From: an uncultured Rhodospirillales bacterium
GTDB taxonomy: Bacteria; Pseudomonadota; Alphaproteobacteria; ATCC43930; CGMCC-115725
Direction of reading: 5' to 3'
NCBI GenBank assembly: GCA_903828515.1
Contig: CAIKMD010000006.1
Span: forward strand, 434,001-498,000
Length of the DNA: 64,000 nucleotides
In this document: piece by piece, positions 17,327 to 26,166 of the stretch
How positions within the stretch are numbered: position 1 is the stretch's first letter
Layout: every line of letters starts with the position of its first letter
Made by a program: the position numbers and the translations under genes
Notes under the pieces: generated by a model
What the model was told of the DNA's origin: nothing
Seen by the model: only the letters and a program-made list of their open reading frames with translations
Database searches by the model: none

Positions 17327-18105
17327 TCGGCCGGCTCGCCACCATCGCCAGTTTCGTCGTCGGGCTCCTGCTCTGGGAATTCGCGATCCGCTATTTCCAC
17401 GTGCCGGTCTATGTCGTGCCGCCGCCCTCGGGGATCGCGCTGGCGCTCTATCGCGGGCTCGACGCGCACCTGACCGATATCGGCGGCTACTACTATCATT
17501 TCGGCGTTACCGCTTACGAATCGCTCCTCGGTCTCGCCATCGGCGCGGTGCTCGGCATCGCGCTGGGCGCGATCATCTCGCAGGTGGCGTTCTTCGAGCG
17601 CACGCTGCTGCCGTGGATTCTGGCGTTCATGGCGGTCCCGAAGATCGCGCTGGCGCCGATCTTCGTCGTGTGGTTCGGCATCGGTCTGACCTCGAAGATC
17701 GTCATGGTCGTCACCATCACGTTCTTTCCGGTCCTCATCAATGCGATCGCCGGCTTCCGCGCCGCCAGCCCCGATCAGATCGAGCTGATGCGGTCCTGCT
17801 CGGCGAGTTCGTGGCAGATTTTCCGGATTGTGAAACTGCCGAGCGCGCTGCCTTATATATTCGCCGGGCTCAACCTCGCCGCGATCCTCAGCATCCTCGG
17901 CGCGCTGGTCGGCGAATTCATCGGCGCGCAATCGGGGCTCGGCTCGCTCATCGTCCAGATGAACAACAATCTCGACATGCGCGGCGTGTTCTCGGTCCTG
18001 GTGCTGCTCTCGGCATTCGGCCTCGGGCTTCATTATCTGCTAGGATGGTTCCGCTCGAAATTCCTGTTCTGGAGTCCGGACGAGCGCAACATAACCGGGC
18101 TGTGA
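17323..18105 (+). CDS. SsuC/TauC-type ABC transporter permease
   Basis: Inner-membrane protein of 260 residues with six or so hydrophobic helices. The ATPase-docking loop is SPDQIELMRSCSASSWQIF followed by RIVKLPSALPYIFAGLNLA. It is coupled to the ATPase by a 4-base overlap and followed after 18 bases by an SBP gene, giving the only complete importer operon in the window (16535-19092). It probably works as a homodimer. Downstream FAH-family enzymes suggest an organic acid or aromatic-derived substrate. Confidence 0.92.
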   Translation: MIGRLATIASFVVGLLLWEFAIRYFHVPVYVVPPPSGIALALYRGLDAHLTDIGGYYYHFGVTAYESLLGLAIGAVLGIALGAIISQVAFFERTLLPWILAFMAVPKIALAPIFVVWFGIGLTSKIVMVVTITFFPVLINAIAGFRAASPDQIELMRSCSASSWQIFRIVKLPSALPYIFAGLNLAAILSILGALVGEFIGAQSGLGSLIVQMNNNLDMRGVFSVLVLLSAFGLGLHYLLGWFRSKFLFWSPDERNITGL

Positions 18106-18123
18106 TCGATTGGGGGGAAGGCG

Positions 18124-19092
18124 TTGACGGTTTCGGTGCGTGGCATTCTCGGGGTCTTGCTGCTGGGTGGTCTGTCGATCGTCGCCACATCGGCCCATGC
18201 CGCCGACATGATCCGGGTCGGCAAGCCCAATGCGGGAATCTGGGCGCTGTTGCCGCCCGACATCGCGACCGAAGTGGGCATCTGGCCGAAATACGGGATC
18301 GAAGTCGAGACGATCGATCTCGGCAATGGCCCGAAAATGTTTCAGGCCCTGACCTCCGACAGCGTCGATTTCGGCCTCGGCACCGGCGCCGATATGGGCT
18401 TTACCGCCAAGGGCGCGCCGTTCATCGCGGTGGCCGCTTTTGCCCGCGATGCGCGCAGCGTGGTGATCGCGACCAACCAGGATTCGCCGATCAAGAGCGT
18501 GGCCGATCTGAAGGGGAAGCTCGTCGCCATGCCGGGCGTCGGCTCGGTCGGCGACTGGCTCATTCATTCGATGTCGGTTCAGGAAGGCTGGGGCCCCGAA
18601 GGGGCAAAGCCGCTCGCGCTCGGTTCATCCGAAGCCAATATCGCCGCGTTGCGCACCCATCAGGTTGATGCGACGATCGGTTCGGCCGAGACGATGTATC
18701 TCCTCGAATCGCAACATGTCGTGCGGATCGTCGTCAACATGGCCAAGTATCAGCCGAATTTCTTCGGCCATACGATCACCGCGCGCAACAAGCTGATCGC
18801 GTCGAATCCAGATCTGGTCGAGCGGTTCCTCAAAGGCTTCTTCGCCAGCGTCGCTTATATGAAGGCGAATCGCGACAAGACCATCGAAATGTCGGCGCGG
18901 TTCCTGCGCGTCGATCCGGCGATCGTCGCCCGTACCTATGACGAACAGATGCCGGGCCTCGAGGAAGACGGTACCTTCGACCCGAAGGGGATCGAGGTTG
19001 CCAAGCAATCCCTGATCGACATGGGTATCCTGACGGAAAAACCCGCGACCGATAAAATCCTGACGACGCGCTTCCTGCCGGTGAAGCCGTGA
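18124..19092 (+). CDS. NitT/TauT-type substrate-binding protein of the complete ABC operon
   Basis: Protein of 322 residues starting at TTG 18124 after GGGGGGAAGG; an in-frame GTG at 18136 is an alternative. Signal peptide ends at TSAHAAD. The hinge reads MPGVGSVGDWLIHSMSVQEG, a diverged form of the GSLSDWL subfamily mark. The C-lobe ends in LTTRFLPVKP, almost the same as the ending of 14305-15282 (FTTQFLPVKP). Directly downstream of its permease, it is the most likely cognate receptor. Confidence 0.88.
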   Translation: MTVSVRGILGVLLLGGLSIVATSAHAADMIRVGKPNAGIWALLPPDIATEVGIWPKYGIEVETIDLGNGPKMFQALTSDSVDFGLGTGADMGFTAKGAPFIAVAAFARDARSVVIATNQDSPIKSVADLKGKLVAMPGVGSVGDWLIHSMSVQEGWGPEGAKPLALGSSEANIAALRTHQVDATIGSAETMYLLESQHVVRIVVNMAKYQPNFFGHTITARNKLIASNPDLVERFLKGFFASVAYMKANRDKTIEMSARFLRVDPAIVARTYDEQMPGLEEDGTFDPKGIEVAKQSLIDMGILTEKPATDKILTTRFLPVKP

Positions 19093-19112
19093 GAATTCTG
19101 GGAGAGAAACCG

Positions 19113-20210
19113 ATGAAGTTGCGTTTTGCTGTTGGGCTGCTGTTGGCTTTGGCGCTCGTCGCGCCCGCCGCGCACGCGGCCGATACGAAACCGGGCGAAT
19201 TGAAGCCGGTGCGGTTGGCGACGGCGAGCGGCCTCGCCAGCCCGATCACCGCGTACATCCTCGTTGCGCAATATCTCGGCTACTACAAACAGGAAGGCTT
19301 GACCCTCGATCTCGCCACGCCGAGCGCGCAGGGCGGCGGCGCGGTGGTGCAGTCCTTGGCGAGTGGGGACGCGCAATCGGGTACGCTCGGGCCGGGCTCG
19401 GTCTATCTCCTCGACCAGCAGACCCAGGACGTCCAGCTCCTCGGCTATTACTGCTACACGCAGGACATCCCGGAACAGCTCGCCGTGCCGGTCGACAGCC
19501 CGATCAAGACGATCACCGATCTCAAGGGCAAGAAGATCGGTGTGCGCGATGCGCGGCGCTCGATCTACAGCGCCGGGATGCTCAGCACCTCGGGCGTCTC
19601 GCCGGACGAGGTTACCTATGTGCCGGTCGGCATCGGCGCCACGCCGATGATCACCTTGCAACGCCACGACGTCGACGCGCTCTCGATGTTCGACGTCGAT
19701 CTGCGCCGGGTCGAATTGCTGGGCGAGCCGCTGCGGCGGCTGGCGACCTCGGACACCTATAAGAAGCTGCAGGGCCCGGTGCTGGTCGCGACGCGCGAGG
19801 AATTCAATAAGGACCCGGCGCTATTGATCGGTTTCGCGCGCGGCGTCGCCAAGGGCACGATCTTCATGATCAATAATCCCGAGGCGACCGCGAAAATCTT
19901 CTACGAGATGTTTCCCCAGGCGGTGCCCAAGGGCCAGGAATTCAAGGACGTGATCGCTGATACCACCGAGATGCTCAAGGCGCGGGTGCCGGCGATGAAG
20001 CTGAAGCCCGGCCAGAAATGGGGCGAGATGGAGCCTGCCGCCTGGGAGATCGAGCTGAAATTCGCCGGTCTCGAGGGCAAGCTCCATCGTCCGGTCACCG
20101 ATTTCTATTCCAACGCGCTGATCGACCGGATCAACCAGTTCGATCAGAATGCGGTGGCCGAGCAGGCCAGGAATTTCGACTTCGACAAATACCGCGCCGC
20201 GCAGCATTGA
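19113..20210 (+). CDS. SsuA/THI5-like substrate-binding protein
   Basis: Protein of 365 residues, longer than the neighbouring SBPs. ATG 19113 follows GGGAGAGAA; a GTG at 19089 overlapping the previous gene is less likely. Signal peptide ends at PAAHAAD. The mature part has YKQEGLTLDLATPSAQGGGA, DLKGKKIGVRDARRSIYSAG and a C-terminal extension rich in acidic helices. It sits between the ABC operon and two FAH-family genes on the same strand, so it is probably part of the same uptake-catabolism unit. Confidence 0.85.
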   Translation: MKLRFAVGLLLALALVAPAAHAADTKPGELKPVRLATASGLASPITAYILVAQYLGYYKQEGLTLDLATPSAQGGGAVVQSLASGDAQSGTLGPGSVYLLDQQTQDVQLLGYYCYTQDIPEQLAVPVDSPIKTITDLKGKKIGVRDARRSIYSAGMLSTSGVSPDEVTYVPVGIGATPMITLQRHDVDALSMFDVDLRRVELLGEPLRRLATSDTYKKLQGPVLVATREEFNKDPALLIGFARGVAKGTIFMINNPEATAKIFYEMFPQAVPKGQEFKDVIADTTEMLKARVPAMKLKPGQKWGEMEPAAWEIELKFAGLEGKLHRPVTDFYSNALIDRINQFDQNAVAEQARNFDFDKYRAAQH

Positions 20211-20234
20211 GGATTGCATCATGAGGATCACGTT

Positions 20235-21119
20235 ATGAGACTGGCCGTCACCGCCACCCCGTCGCCGCTTTTGCTGCGCGAACACGTCGTCGCGCTGACC
20301 GAGCGCGGCATCGCCGTCGATGCCGCCCGTCTTTTGTCGGGCGAGGCCGGTGGTGATGAAAGCCTCGCCGCCCTGATCGCGCGCTGGTTCGCGATGACGC
20401 CGGACAAGCGCCGTGCCGTCGAGGCCGCGCTGGAGCGCGAAGGGAATCAGGGCACGGCACCGACGATGCTGCGCCGGCCGATCGACGACCACGCGAAAAT
20501 CTTCGTCGTCGAGGGGCATCATGCCGCCGCCGGTTTGCCCGATGGCGCCGGGCCGGTCACCGCGATGTTCAAATACCCGTCATCGTTCGCCAATCCGGGT
20601 GGCCCGCTGGCGTTGCCGCGCGCCGATCGGCAATACGATATCAGCGTCGCCTTGGGCGTCGTGGTCGGCAAGGAAGCCGAGAGCGTCAATGCCGAGGCGG
20701 CGGGACGGACCATCGCCGGTTACACGCTGATCGCCGACGTGACCGACCGCACTTCTTATATAGAGGAAGCGCGCACCAAGAACGGCCTGCTGTCGAAGAA
20801 TCTCGTCGGCCTATCGCTCGCCGGCCCGTCACTGGTGCTGCCCGCCGATCCCAAATCGACCGCGCTGCCCGAGATCTGGCTCAAGGTGAACGGCGCGGTG
20901 AAGCAATCCTTCAAGCCGGCCAATCTGTTGTGGACGGCCGAAGCGGCGATCGCGCGGTGGTCCGAGACGGTGCTCAATCCCGGCGACATCATCGCGCTGG
21001 GCGGCGCCATCGCCACCCCGACGCGCCTCGCGCCGGTGCCTCTCAACGTGGGCGATAAAATCGAAATCGGCTGTACCGCGATCGGCACGCTCAGCGCCAC
21101 CGTCACTCAAGCGGCTTGA
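20235..21119 (+). CDS. Fumarylacetoacetate-hydrolase-family protein with altered metal residues
   Basis: Protein of 294 residues with the FAH beta-roll core (residues ~90-290): FKYPSSFANPGGP, QYDISVALGVVVGK, ADVTDRT, NLLWTAEAAIARWSETVLNPGDI. In ordinary FAH-fold enzymes the metal is held by a YExE pair and a later Asp; here the pair reads Y-D-I-S (Glu to Asp, Glu to Ser) while the Asp of DVTDRT stays. The neighbour at 21135 keeps the normal residues. The first ~80 residues are an extra helical part. ATG 20235 has GAGGA 7 bases upstream. It may be a diverged hydratase/decarboxylase or a non-metal partner of the neighbour. Confidence 0.75.
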   Translation: MRLAVTATPSPLLLREHVVALTERGIAVDAARLLSGEAGGDESLAALIARWFAMTPDKRRAVEAALEREGNQGTAPTMLRRPIDDHAKIFVVEGHHAAAGLPDGAGPVTAMFKYPSSFANPGGPLALPRADRQYDISVALGVVVGKEAESVNAEAAGRTIAGYTLIADVTDRTSYIEEARTKNGLLSKNLVGLSLAGPSLVLPADPKSTALPEIWLKVNGAVKQSFKPANLLWTAEAAIARWSETVLNPGDIIALGGAIATPTRLAPVPLNVGDKIEIGCTAIGTLSATVTQAA

Positions 21120-21134
21120 AGAGGAGTATCCATC

Positions 21135-22112
21135 ATGAAGTTCGTGACCTTCGTTCCGAACGGCTCGACCCAAACCCGTTTCGGCCTGCTGCTCGCCGAT
21201 GGACGCATCGCCGATCTGGAAGGCGCCTGCGCCGCGCGGCTCGCGGTGGACCTGCCGGTGCGCAAAGCCTGTGAACTGGCGGCGGTTCTCGCACCGTCGG
21301 ACGCGCTGTCGTTCCTCGACGGCGGCGATCTCTGCCTCGATGCGGCACGCAAGACCCTGGCGTTTGTCGAAGCGAGGGGCGACACGCCAAAAGGCCCGCA
21401 AGGCGAGACCATCGTCTTTGCCGCCAACGCGGTCGCGCTGAAGGCGCCGTTGCTGCGTCCGCGCAAGTTCATCGCCGCCGGCAAGAATTTCAGCGACCAC
21501 ACCGCCGAGATGGGTAAGGCCGCCGGCGAAGGCCCGCGCCAGCCGGTCGCCTTCGCGCAGGTTCCCTCGACCATCGTCGGACCCGACGCGGCGATCCGTC
21601 ATTCCTCGCTGACCGAGAAACTCGATTACGAGGTCGAGGTCGCGGCGGTGATCGGCAAGCGCGCGCGCAACATCGCCCAGAAAGATGCGTGGGACCACGT
21701 TTTCGGTTTCACCATCTTCAACGATATCTCGGCGCGCGACGTCTATAACAACGAAGGCGCCAACGGCATTCCGCTGCTCGGCAAGAACCTCGCCGGCTTC
21801 GCGCCGATCGGACCCTGTCTGGTGACGAAGGACGAGATCGCGGTGCCGCGCGACATGCACATGCAAAGCCGGGTCAACGGCCAGGTGCGCCAGGACTCGA
21901 CGCCGGCCAACATGATCTTCGCCTTCGACGAGGTGATCGCGCACTGGTCGCAGATCGGGTTGGAGCCGGGCGACGTGCTGACCTCGGGCACGCCCAAGGG
22001 CGTCGCCGCCGGCCGCAAACCCGGTCAGGAACCGTGGTGGCTGAAGCCTGGCGATGTGGTCGAAGCCGAAGTGGCCGGCATCGGCATCCTGCGCAACACG
22101 ATCGTCGCCTAG
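21135..22112 (+). CDS. Fumarylacetoacetate-hydrolase-family enzyme
   Basis: Protein of 325 residues with the complete FAH signature: IAAGKNFSDH, the metal pair in KLDYEVEVAAVIGK, the metal Asp in FNDISARD, and SGTPKGVAAG near the C-terminus. Such enzymes cleave or hydrate beta-diketo and 2-oxo acids in aromatic and cyclic compound breakdown. GAGGAG lies 10 bases upstream of ATG 21135. It follows the diverged FAH paralog by 15 bases, so both are in one operon behind the ABC importer and the SBP at 19113. It overlaps a convergent MFS gene by four bases at the 3' end. Confidence 0.88.
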   Translation: MKFVTFVPNGSTQTRFGLLLADGRIADLEGACAARLAVDLPVRKACELAAVLAPSDALSFLDGGDLCLDAARKTLAFVEARGDTPKGPQGETIVFAANAVALKAPLLRPRKFIAAGKNFSDHTAEMGKAAGEGPRQPVAFAQVPSTIVGPDAAIRHSSLTEKLDYEVEVAAVIGKRARNIAQKDAWDHVFGFTIFNDISARDVYNNEGANGIPLLGKNLAGFAPIGPCLVTKDEIAVPRDMHMQSRVNGQVRQDSTPANMIFAFDEVIAHWSQIGLEPGDVLTSGTPKGVAAGRKPGQEPWWLKPGDVVEAEVAGIGILRNTIVA

Positions 22113-23320
22113 GCGGTCACGGCCACGACGCTTGGCCTGAGATAGACGTAGATCGCCGGCAGGAGCGCGAAAACCACGCCGGCGATGGCGATCTCGATCA
22201 TCGGGATCGGCGTTCCGTCCGCGATCAGACCGTAAACCTCGGTCGAGATCGCGCTGGCCAGCATCTGAACGAAGACGCCCAACCCGGCCGCCGTGCCAGC
22301 GAGCGCCGGCTGCACGCGCATCGCGCCCGCCTGCGCGTTGGGCAGCGACAGGCCTTGCGCGAAACTCAACAAGCCGCCGGGGATGAAGATCAGCAGCGGC
22401 GAGAGATACCCCGCGAGGATGAGGCCCGATTGCCCGGCGACCACGACGACGCCGATGAGCGCGCCGGCCAGCACCATCTTCTCGATCGGGGCGCGTCCGC
22501 TGAGCCGGCTCGAGATCACGTTGCCGATGAAATAGCCGGTCGGAAACAGCATGAAATAGAGCCCGTATTCCGTGGCGCTGCGGCCGAGCACGTCTTTCAT
22601 TAGGAACGGCGATGCCGACGCGATGGCAAAGAACATGAAAGACGTGAAGCCCGATTGCAGAACGAAGGCGAGGAAACGCGGATCGCGCAACAGGATGCCG
22701 TAATGCCGGAAGGTGCCGGGCGGCGCCGCGGCGATATCGGCCCGGCTGCGCGTCTCGTGGACGACGAAATAGGCGCCGATGGTGATCGCGGCGCCGACGC
22801 TCAGGGCGAACCAGAACTCGCTGCGCCAGCCGAACGCATCGATCAGCAATCCGCCCAAAGGCGGCGCGAGCATCGGCCCAACCGTATAGGCCATCGTCAG
22901 ATAGGCGATCGCCTTGACCAGCACGCCGGGGCCATAGGCGTCGCGCGCGATGGCGCGGGTCAACGGCATGCCGCAACCGGCGCCCATCGCCTGAACGAAG
23001 CGGGCGGCGATCAGGACGACCACGGATTGCGCCAGCGCGGCGAACAGGCTGCCGATCAAAAACAGCACCAGCCCCGCCAACAGGATCGAGCGTCGTCCAT
23101 AGCGATCCGACAGGCTGCCATAGAACGGCGTCACGATCGCCATCGCGAACAGGGTCACGCTGAAGGTGAGTTGCGCGACCTCGCTCGAAATGCCGAAATC
23201 GGCTTTGACGTCGGGCATCGCCGGCAGGAACAGATGAATCGACAAGGGGCCGATCAGGGTGATCGCGCCGAGCGATATGGCGAAAGCCGCGCCGGGCTTG
23301 CGGTCGGTCGGGAGCTGCAC
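22109..23320 (-). CDS. MFS drug-efflux transporter, Bcr/CflA type
   Basis: Membrane protein of 403 residues with twelve helices. The N-terminal SIHLFLPAMPDVKADF (helix 1) and YGSLSDRYGRRSILLAG (loop 2-3 motif) are characteristic, with RFVQAMGAGCGMPLTRAIARD (helix 4-5, motif C-like of DHA1 drug antiporters). Typical substrates are hydrophobic antibiotics and toxic metabolites. First gene of a minus-strand run with two GSTs only 22 bases downstream, pointing to a detoxification role. Confidence 0.88.
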   Translation of the reverse strand: MQLPTDRKPGAAFAISLGAITLIGPLSIHLFLPAMPDVKADFGISSEVAQLTFSVTLFAMAIVTPFYGSLSDRYGRRSILLAGLVLFLIGSLFAALAQSVVVLIAARFVQAMGAGCGMPLTRAIARDAYGPGVLVKAIAYLTMAYTVGPMLAPPLGGLLIDAFGWRSEFWFALSVGAAITIGAYFVVHETRSRADIAAAPPGTFRHYGILLRDPRFLAFVLQSGFTSFMFFAIASASPFLMKDVLGRSATEYGLYFMLFPTGYFIGNVISSRLSGRAPIEKMVLAGALIGVVVVAGQSGLILAGYLSPLLIFIPGGLLSFAQGLSLPNAQAGAMRVQPALAGTAAGLGVFVQMLASAISTEVYGLIADGTPIPMIEIAIAGVVFALLPAIYVYLRPSVVAVTA

Positions 23321-23342
23321 GGGTGTCTCGCTCGATCGCTGT

Positions 23343-24137
23343 TCAGATTTCGGTTTCGCCGGCGTCCAGGACCGGTTTCACCTCGGGCCAGACGCCCTCG
23401 CCGACCGGCTCATTACCATAACGCGGGATGTATTGCTCGAAAGCCTCGCGATAGGCAGGCATCGACTTGATGCGGGCGAACCAGTTGCCGATGCCCGGCT
23501 TGTCCGCCCACATCGGCGCCAAACCGCTGACGTGGAGCCGATTGATGTAAGGAACGATCCCGACATCGGCGAGCGTCATCCGGTCGCCGACCAGCCACGG
23601 TCGTCCATCCGCGAAGGCGCCGTGCATGTCCTTGAGCAACCGGACGTGGACGAACAGGCCGGTTTTCGCGTCGGGGTCGTTGAATCCGCTTTCGAACATG
23701 CGTCGATTGCGATCGGCGCGTTTCCGGTTCGGGTCCTTGGCGATGCGATCGTAATACGGCTTCGGGTTGGCGAGCCGGCCCTGACGCAGCAATCCGGCCT
23801 GTGAAATGATTCCGCACGCGGCGTGAATCTCGTCGTCGGGAATTTTCGCCCAACGCCGCATTTCCGCGCGGGCGTGCGGATCGCTTGGCCGCAGGCTCGG
23901 CTCGGGAAACACATCTTCGATATATTCGCAGATCACCGTCGACTCCCGAACGACACGCCCGTCATGCACCAGGGTCGGCACGACGGCCTTCGGGTTGAGC
24001 TTGAGATAGTCCGGCGCGTATTGCGAGGACTCATCGAGATTCATGAGATGATCGGTCCAGGCAACGCCCTTGAGCGCGAGGGCCAGCCGGACCTTCTGCG
24101 CGCAGACCGAACCGGCGGCGTGATAGAGTTCGAGCAT
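23343..24137 (-). CDS. Glutathione S-transferase family protein (long form)
   Basis: Protein of 264 residues. The thioredoxin-like N-domain has LYHAAGSVCAQKVRLALALKG with the Ser/Cys cluster at the glutathione thiol position, LNPKAVVPTLVHDG (cis-Pro loop) and ESTVICEYIEDVFP (the gamma-glutamyl-binding ES pair). The all-helical C-domain has the N-capping box LADVGIVPYINRL. It is a paralog of 26906-27664. Separated by 27 bases from the next GST on the same strand; probably in the TetR-controlled operon. Confidence 0.88.
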   Translation of the reverse strand: MLELYHAAGSVCAQKVRLALALKGVAWTDHLMNLDESSQYAPDYLKLNPKAVVPTLVHDGRVVRESTVICEYIEDVFPEPSLRPSDPHARAEMRRWAKIPDDEIHAACGIISQAGLLRQGRLANPKPYYDRIAKDPNRKRADRNRRMFESGFNDPDAKTGLFVHVRLLKDMHGAFADGRPWLVGDRMTLADVGIVPYINRLHVSGLAPMWADKPGIGNWFARIKSMPAYREAFEQYIPRYGNEPVGEGVWPEVKPVLDAGETEI

Positions 24138-24164
24138 CGTTTCCTCTTGATTGGCAAGACGCGG

Positions 24165-24866
24165 CTAGGGCTTCACGCTCGCCGCCGTTTGCCCGAACAG
24201 GACCGCGCGCGAGGCGGCATCGCCGACCGTCGGCGCCGTGTTGAGCGCCTTGCCCTTTTCATAAGCGCGGATGGTGGCCTGGCGGGCCGCGATGGCTTCC
24301 TTCCACCGCTTGAGATGCGGGAAATCGTCGAAGCTCTGGGCCTGTTGCTGTGGATTGATCCAGGGCCAGCTCGCCATGTCCGCGATCGAATAGTCGTCGC
24401 CGGCGACATAGGGACGATCGGCCAGGCGTTTGTTGAGCACGCCGTAGAGCCGGTTCACTTCCTTCGTATAGCGATCGATCGCGTAGGGAATTTTCTCCGG
24501 CGCGTAATTGCGGAAATGGCTGCTTTGTCCGGCCATCGGGCCGAGCCCGCCCATCTGCCAGAACAGCCATTGCAGGGTCTCGACCCGGCCCGGCAGATCG
24601 GCGGGGATGAACATTCCCGTCTTCTCGGCGAGATAGAGCAGGATCGCACCGGATTCGAAAACCGAGATCGGACCCTTGCCCGATTTCGGCTCGTGATCGA
24701 CGAGCGCCGGCATGCGGTTGTTGGGCGAGATTTTGAGGAACTCGGGTGCGAATTGTTCGCCCTTGCCGATATTGACCGGTTTGATCGTGTAGGGGAGACC
24801 GGCTTCTTCGGCGAAAAGCAGGACCTTGTAGCCGTTGGGCGTGGTCCAGAAATAGATATCGTACAT
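24165..24866 (-). CDS. Glutathione S-transferase, YfcG/Ure2p-like (Nu class)
   Basis: Protein of 233 residues. The N-terminus MYDIYFWTTPNGYKVLLFAE carries the TxPN motif of YfcG-like enzymes (disulfide reductases acting with GSH/GSSG), then ISPNNRMPALVDHEP (cis-Pro), VFESGAILLYLAEKTG (GSH-binding ES) and YSIADMASWPWI. The gap to the TetR gene upstream is only 15 bases, so it is cotranscribed with its likely regulator. Confidence 0.9.
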   Translation of the reverse strand: MYDIYFWTTPNGYKVLLFAEEAGLPYTIKPVNIGKGEQFAPEFLKISPNNRMPALVDHEPKSGKGPISVFESGAILLYLAEKTGMFIPADLPGRVETLQWLFWQMGGLGPMAGQSSHFRNYAPEKIPYAIDRYTKEVNRLYGVLNKRLADRPYVAGDDYSIADMASWPWINPQQQAQSFDDFPHLKRWKEAIAARQATIRAYEKGKALNTAPTVGDAASRAVLFGQTAASVKP

Positions 24867-24881
24867 CGCGTTTTCTCCCTG

Positions 24882-25466
24882 TTATTCGTCGAGGCAGCGC
24901 AGCATGACCGCGGCGATATCCTCGAGCAGTGCCCGATCCGGATTGGCCTTACCGACCAGCCGCAGGCCCTGGATGCTGGACGCAATGAAGCGCGCCAGCG
25001 CTGCGGTGTCGGCCTTGCGCGACAGTTCGCCGCGCGATTTCGCTGCATCGAGGGCGGCGCGGAAATAGCCTTCGTTGCGCGCCAGGGCGGCGCGCACCTG
25101 TGCCATCGCCTCGCGGTCGTGGCGCGGGATTTCGGCGGCACAATTGCCGATGAAACAGCCGCGCCGGCCGGGCCCGGCGACGATCGCGTCGATGAAGTCG
25201 TTCAGGAAATCGGCCAGCGCCGCGCGAAACGGCGCCTTGGTTGCTAGACGTTTGGCGATCTTTTCGCTGCCGTTGTCGACATAGCGCGAGAGCGATTGCA
25301 GCATCAGGCTGCGCTTGTCGCCGAACGCGGCATAGAGGCTGGACCGGCTCAGTCCGGTCGCGTCGCACAGGTCGTCGAGCGACGTGGCGTCATAGCCTTT
25401 CGACCAAAAAACCTGCATCGCCTGCTCCAAGGCGGCGTCGACATCGAATTCCCGTGGGCGCGACAT
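24882..25466 (-). CDS. TetR/AcrR-family transcriptional regulator
   Basis: Protein of 194 residues. The N-terminal helix-turn-helix (residues ~10-55) reads ALEQAMQVFWSKGYDATSLD and LCDATGLSRSSLYAAFGDKR; the C-terminal domain is all-helical and holds two cysteines (GCFIGNCAAE) that could sense electrophiles. It heads an operon with two GST genes. A 20-base palindrome 23 bases upstream of the start (25490-25509) is its likely operator, and a related site precedes the GST gene at 26906. Confidence 0.88.
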   Translation of the reverse strand: MSRPREFDVDAALEQAMQVFWSKGYDATSLDDLCDATGLSRSSLYAAFGDKRSLMLQSLSRYVDNGSEKIAKRLATKAPFRAALADFLNDFIDAIVAGPGRRGCFIGNCAAEIPRHDREAMAQVRAALARNEGYFRAALDAAKSRGELSRKADTAALARFIASSIQGLRLVGKANPDRALLEDIAAVMLRCLDE

Positions 25467-25489
25467 CTCGTCCTTCGACCCGTATGAGT

Positions 25490-25509
25490 TCTGGACTAAT
25501 AAGTCTAGA
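25490..25509. promoter_or_regulatory. Probable TetR operator
   Basis: TCTGGACTAATAAGTCTAGA is a near-perfect dyad (16 of 20 positions symmetric) with half-site GGACT and 4-base centre. It lies just upstream of the TetR gene start at 25466. Confidence 0.7.
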
Positions 25510-25602
25510 ATAGGCGACGCGCAACCGCTGCGGGCAAGGCGTGATTTTGGCGCGCCCGTCGCCTATTGTTGTCGTTACGCGGGGGATGACCGGCCAGGCC
25601 GA

Positions 25603-26163
25603 ATGAGCGATCAGAATCTTGCACAAGACCGGGAATGGTCGCGGCTGATGGCGGCCGCCCAGGATGGCGATCGCGCCGGCTATGAGCGCTTGCTGCGCGA
25701 GATACTGCCGTTGCTGCGCTCGATCGCCGGGCGCTGGCACCGGGCCGATCGCGCCGAGGACGTGGTGCAGGACATCCTGCTGACCATCCATCGGGTGCGG
25801 CATACCTATGATCCGTCGCGCCCGCTGTCGCATTGGCTGGCCACCATCGCCAAGCGGCGCGCGATCGACGCGCTGCGCAGCCGGGGCCGCACCGAGAAAA
25901 TCGAGGTTTTCGACGAAGATTCCTATGTAACCTTTGCCGACCCTGCGGCGAATAAGGAGTCGAGCGTCCGCGACCAGGCGCCGGGTCTCGGGGCGGCGAT
26001 TGCCGCCTTGCCGGACAGCCAGCGCGAGGCGCTCGAATTGCTGAAGCTGCGCGAGCTGTCGCTGGCCGAGGCGTCGACGGTGAGCGGGAAATCGATCAGT
26101 GCCTTGAAAGTAAACGTGCATCGGGCCATCAAGTCGCTTCGGGCCCAGATCAAAAAGGAATAG
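25603..26163 (+). CDS. ECF-type RNA polymerase sigma factor, SigF-like
   Basis: Protein of 186 residues. Region 2 shows RAEDVVQDILLTIHRVRHTYDP (the DxVQD core-binding element) and HWLATIAKRRAIDALRSRGR (-10 recognition). Region 4 has ALPDSQREALELLKLRELSL and ASTVSGKSISALKVNVHRA (helix-turn-helix for -35). The gene is followed after three bases by a membrane anti-sigma of the NrsF family, as in Caulobacter sigF-nrsF, where the pair responds to heavy-metal or oxidative stress. Here it lies between two GST groups, in keeping with a stress role. Confidence 0.9.
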   Translation: MSDQNLAQDREWSRLMAAAQDGDRAGYERLLREILPLLRSIAGRWHRADRAEDVVQDILLTIHRVRHTYDPSRPLSHWLATIAKRRAIDALRSRGRTEKIEVFDEDSYVTFADPAANKESSVRDQAPGLGAAIAALPDSQREALELLKLRELSLAEASTVSGKSISALKVNVHRAIKSLRAQIKKE

Positions 26164-26166
26164 CAG

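Noticed and set aside
20829-22976. Long minus-strand open frame of 715 codons across the FAH gene and part of the MFS gene
   Set aside because: It is a shadow frame of high-GC coding DNA: Arg/Asp-rich, no start signal, and covers two well-supported genes with clear motifs on other frames.
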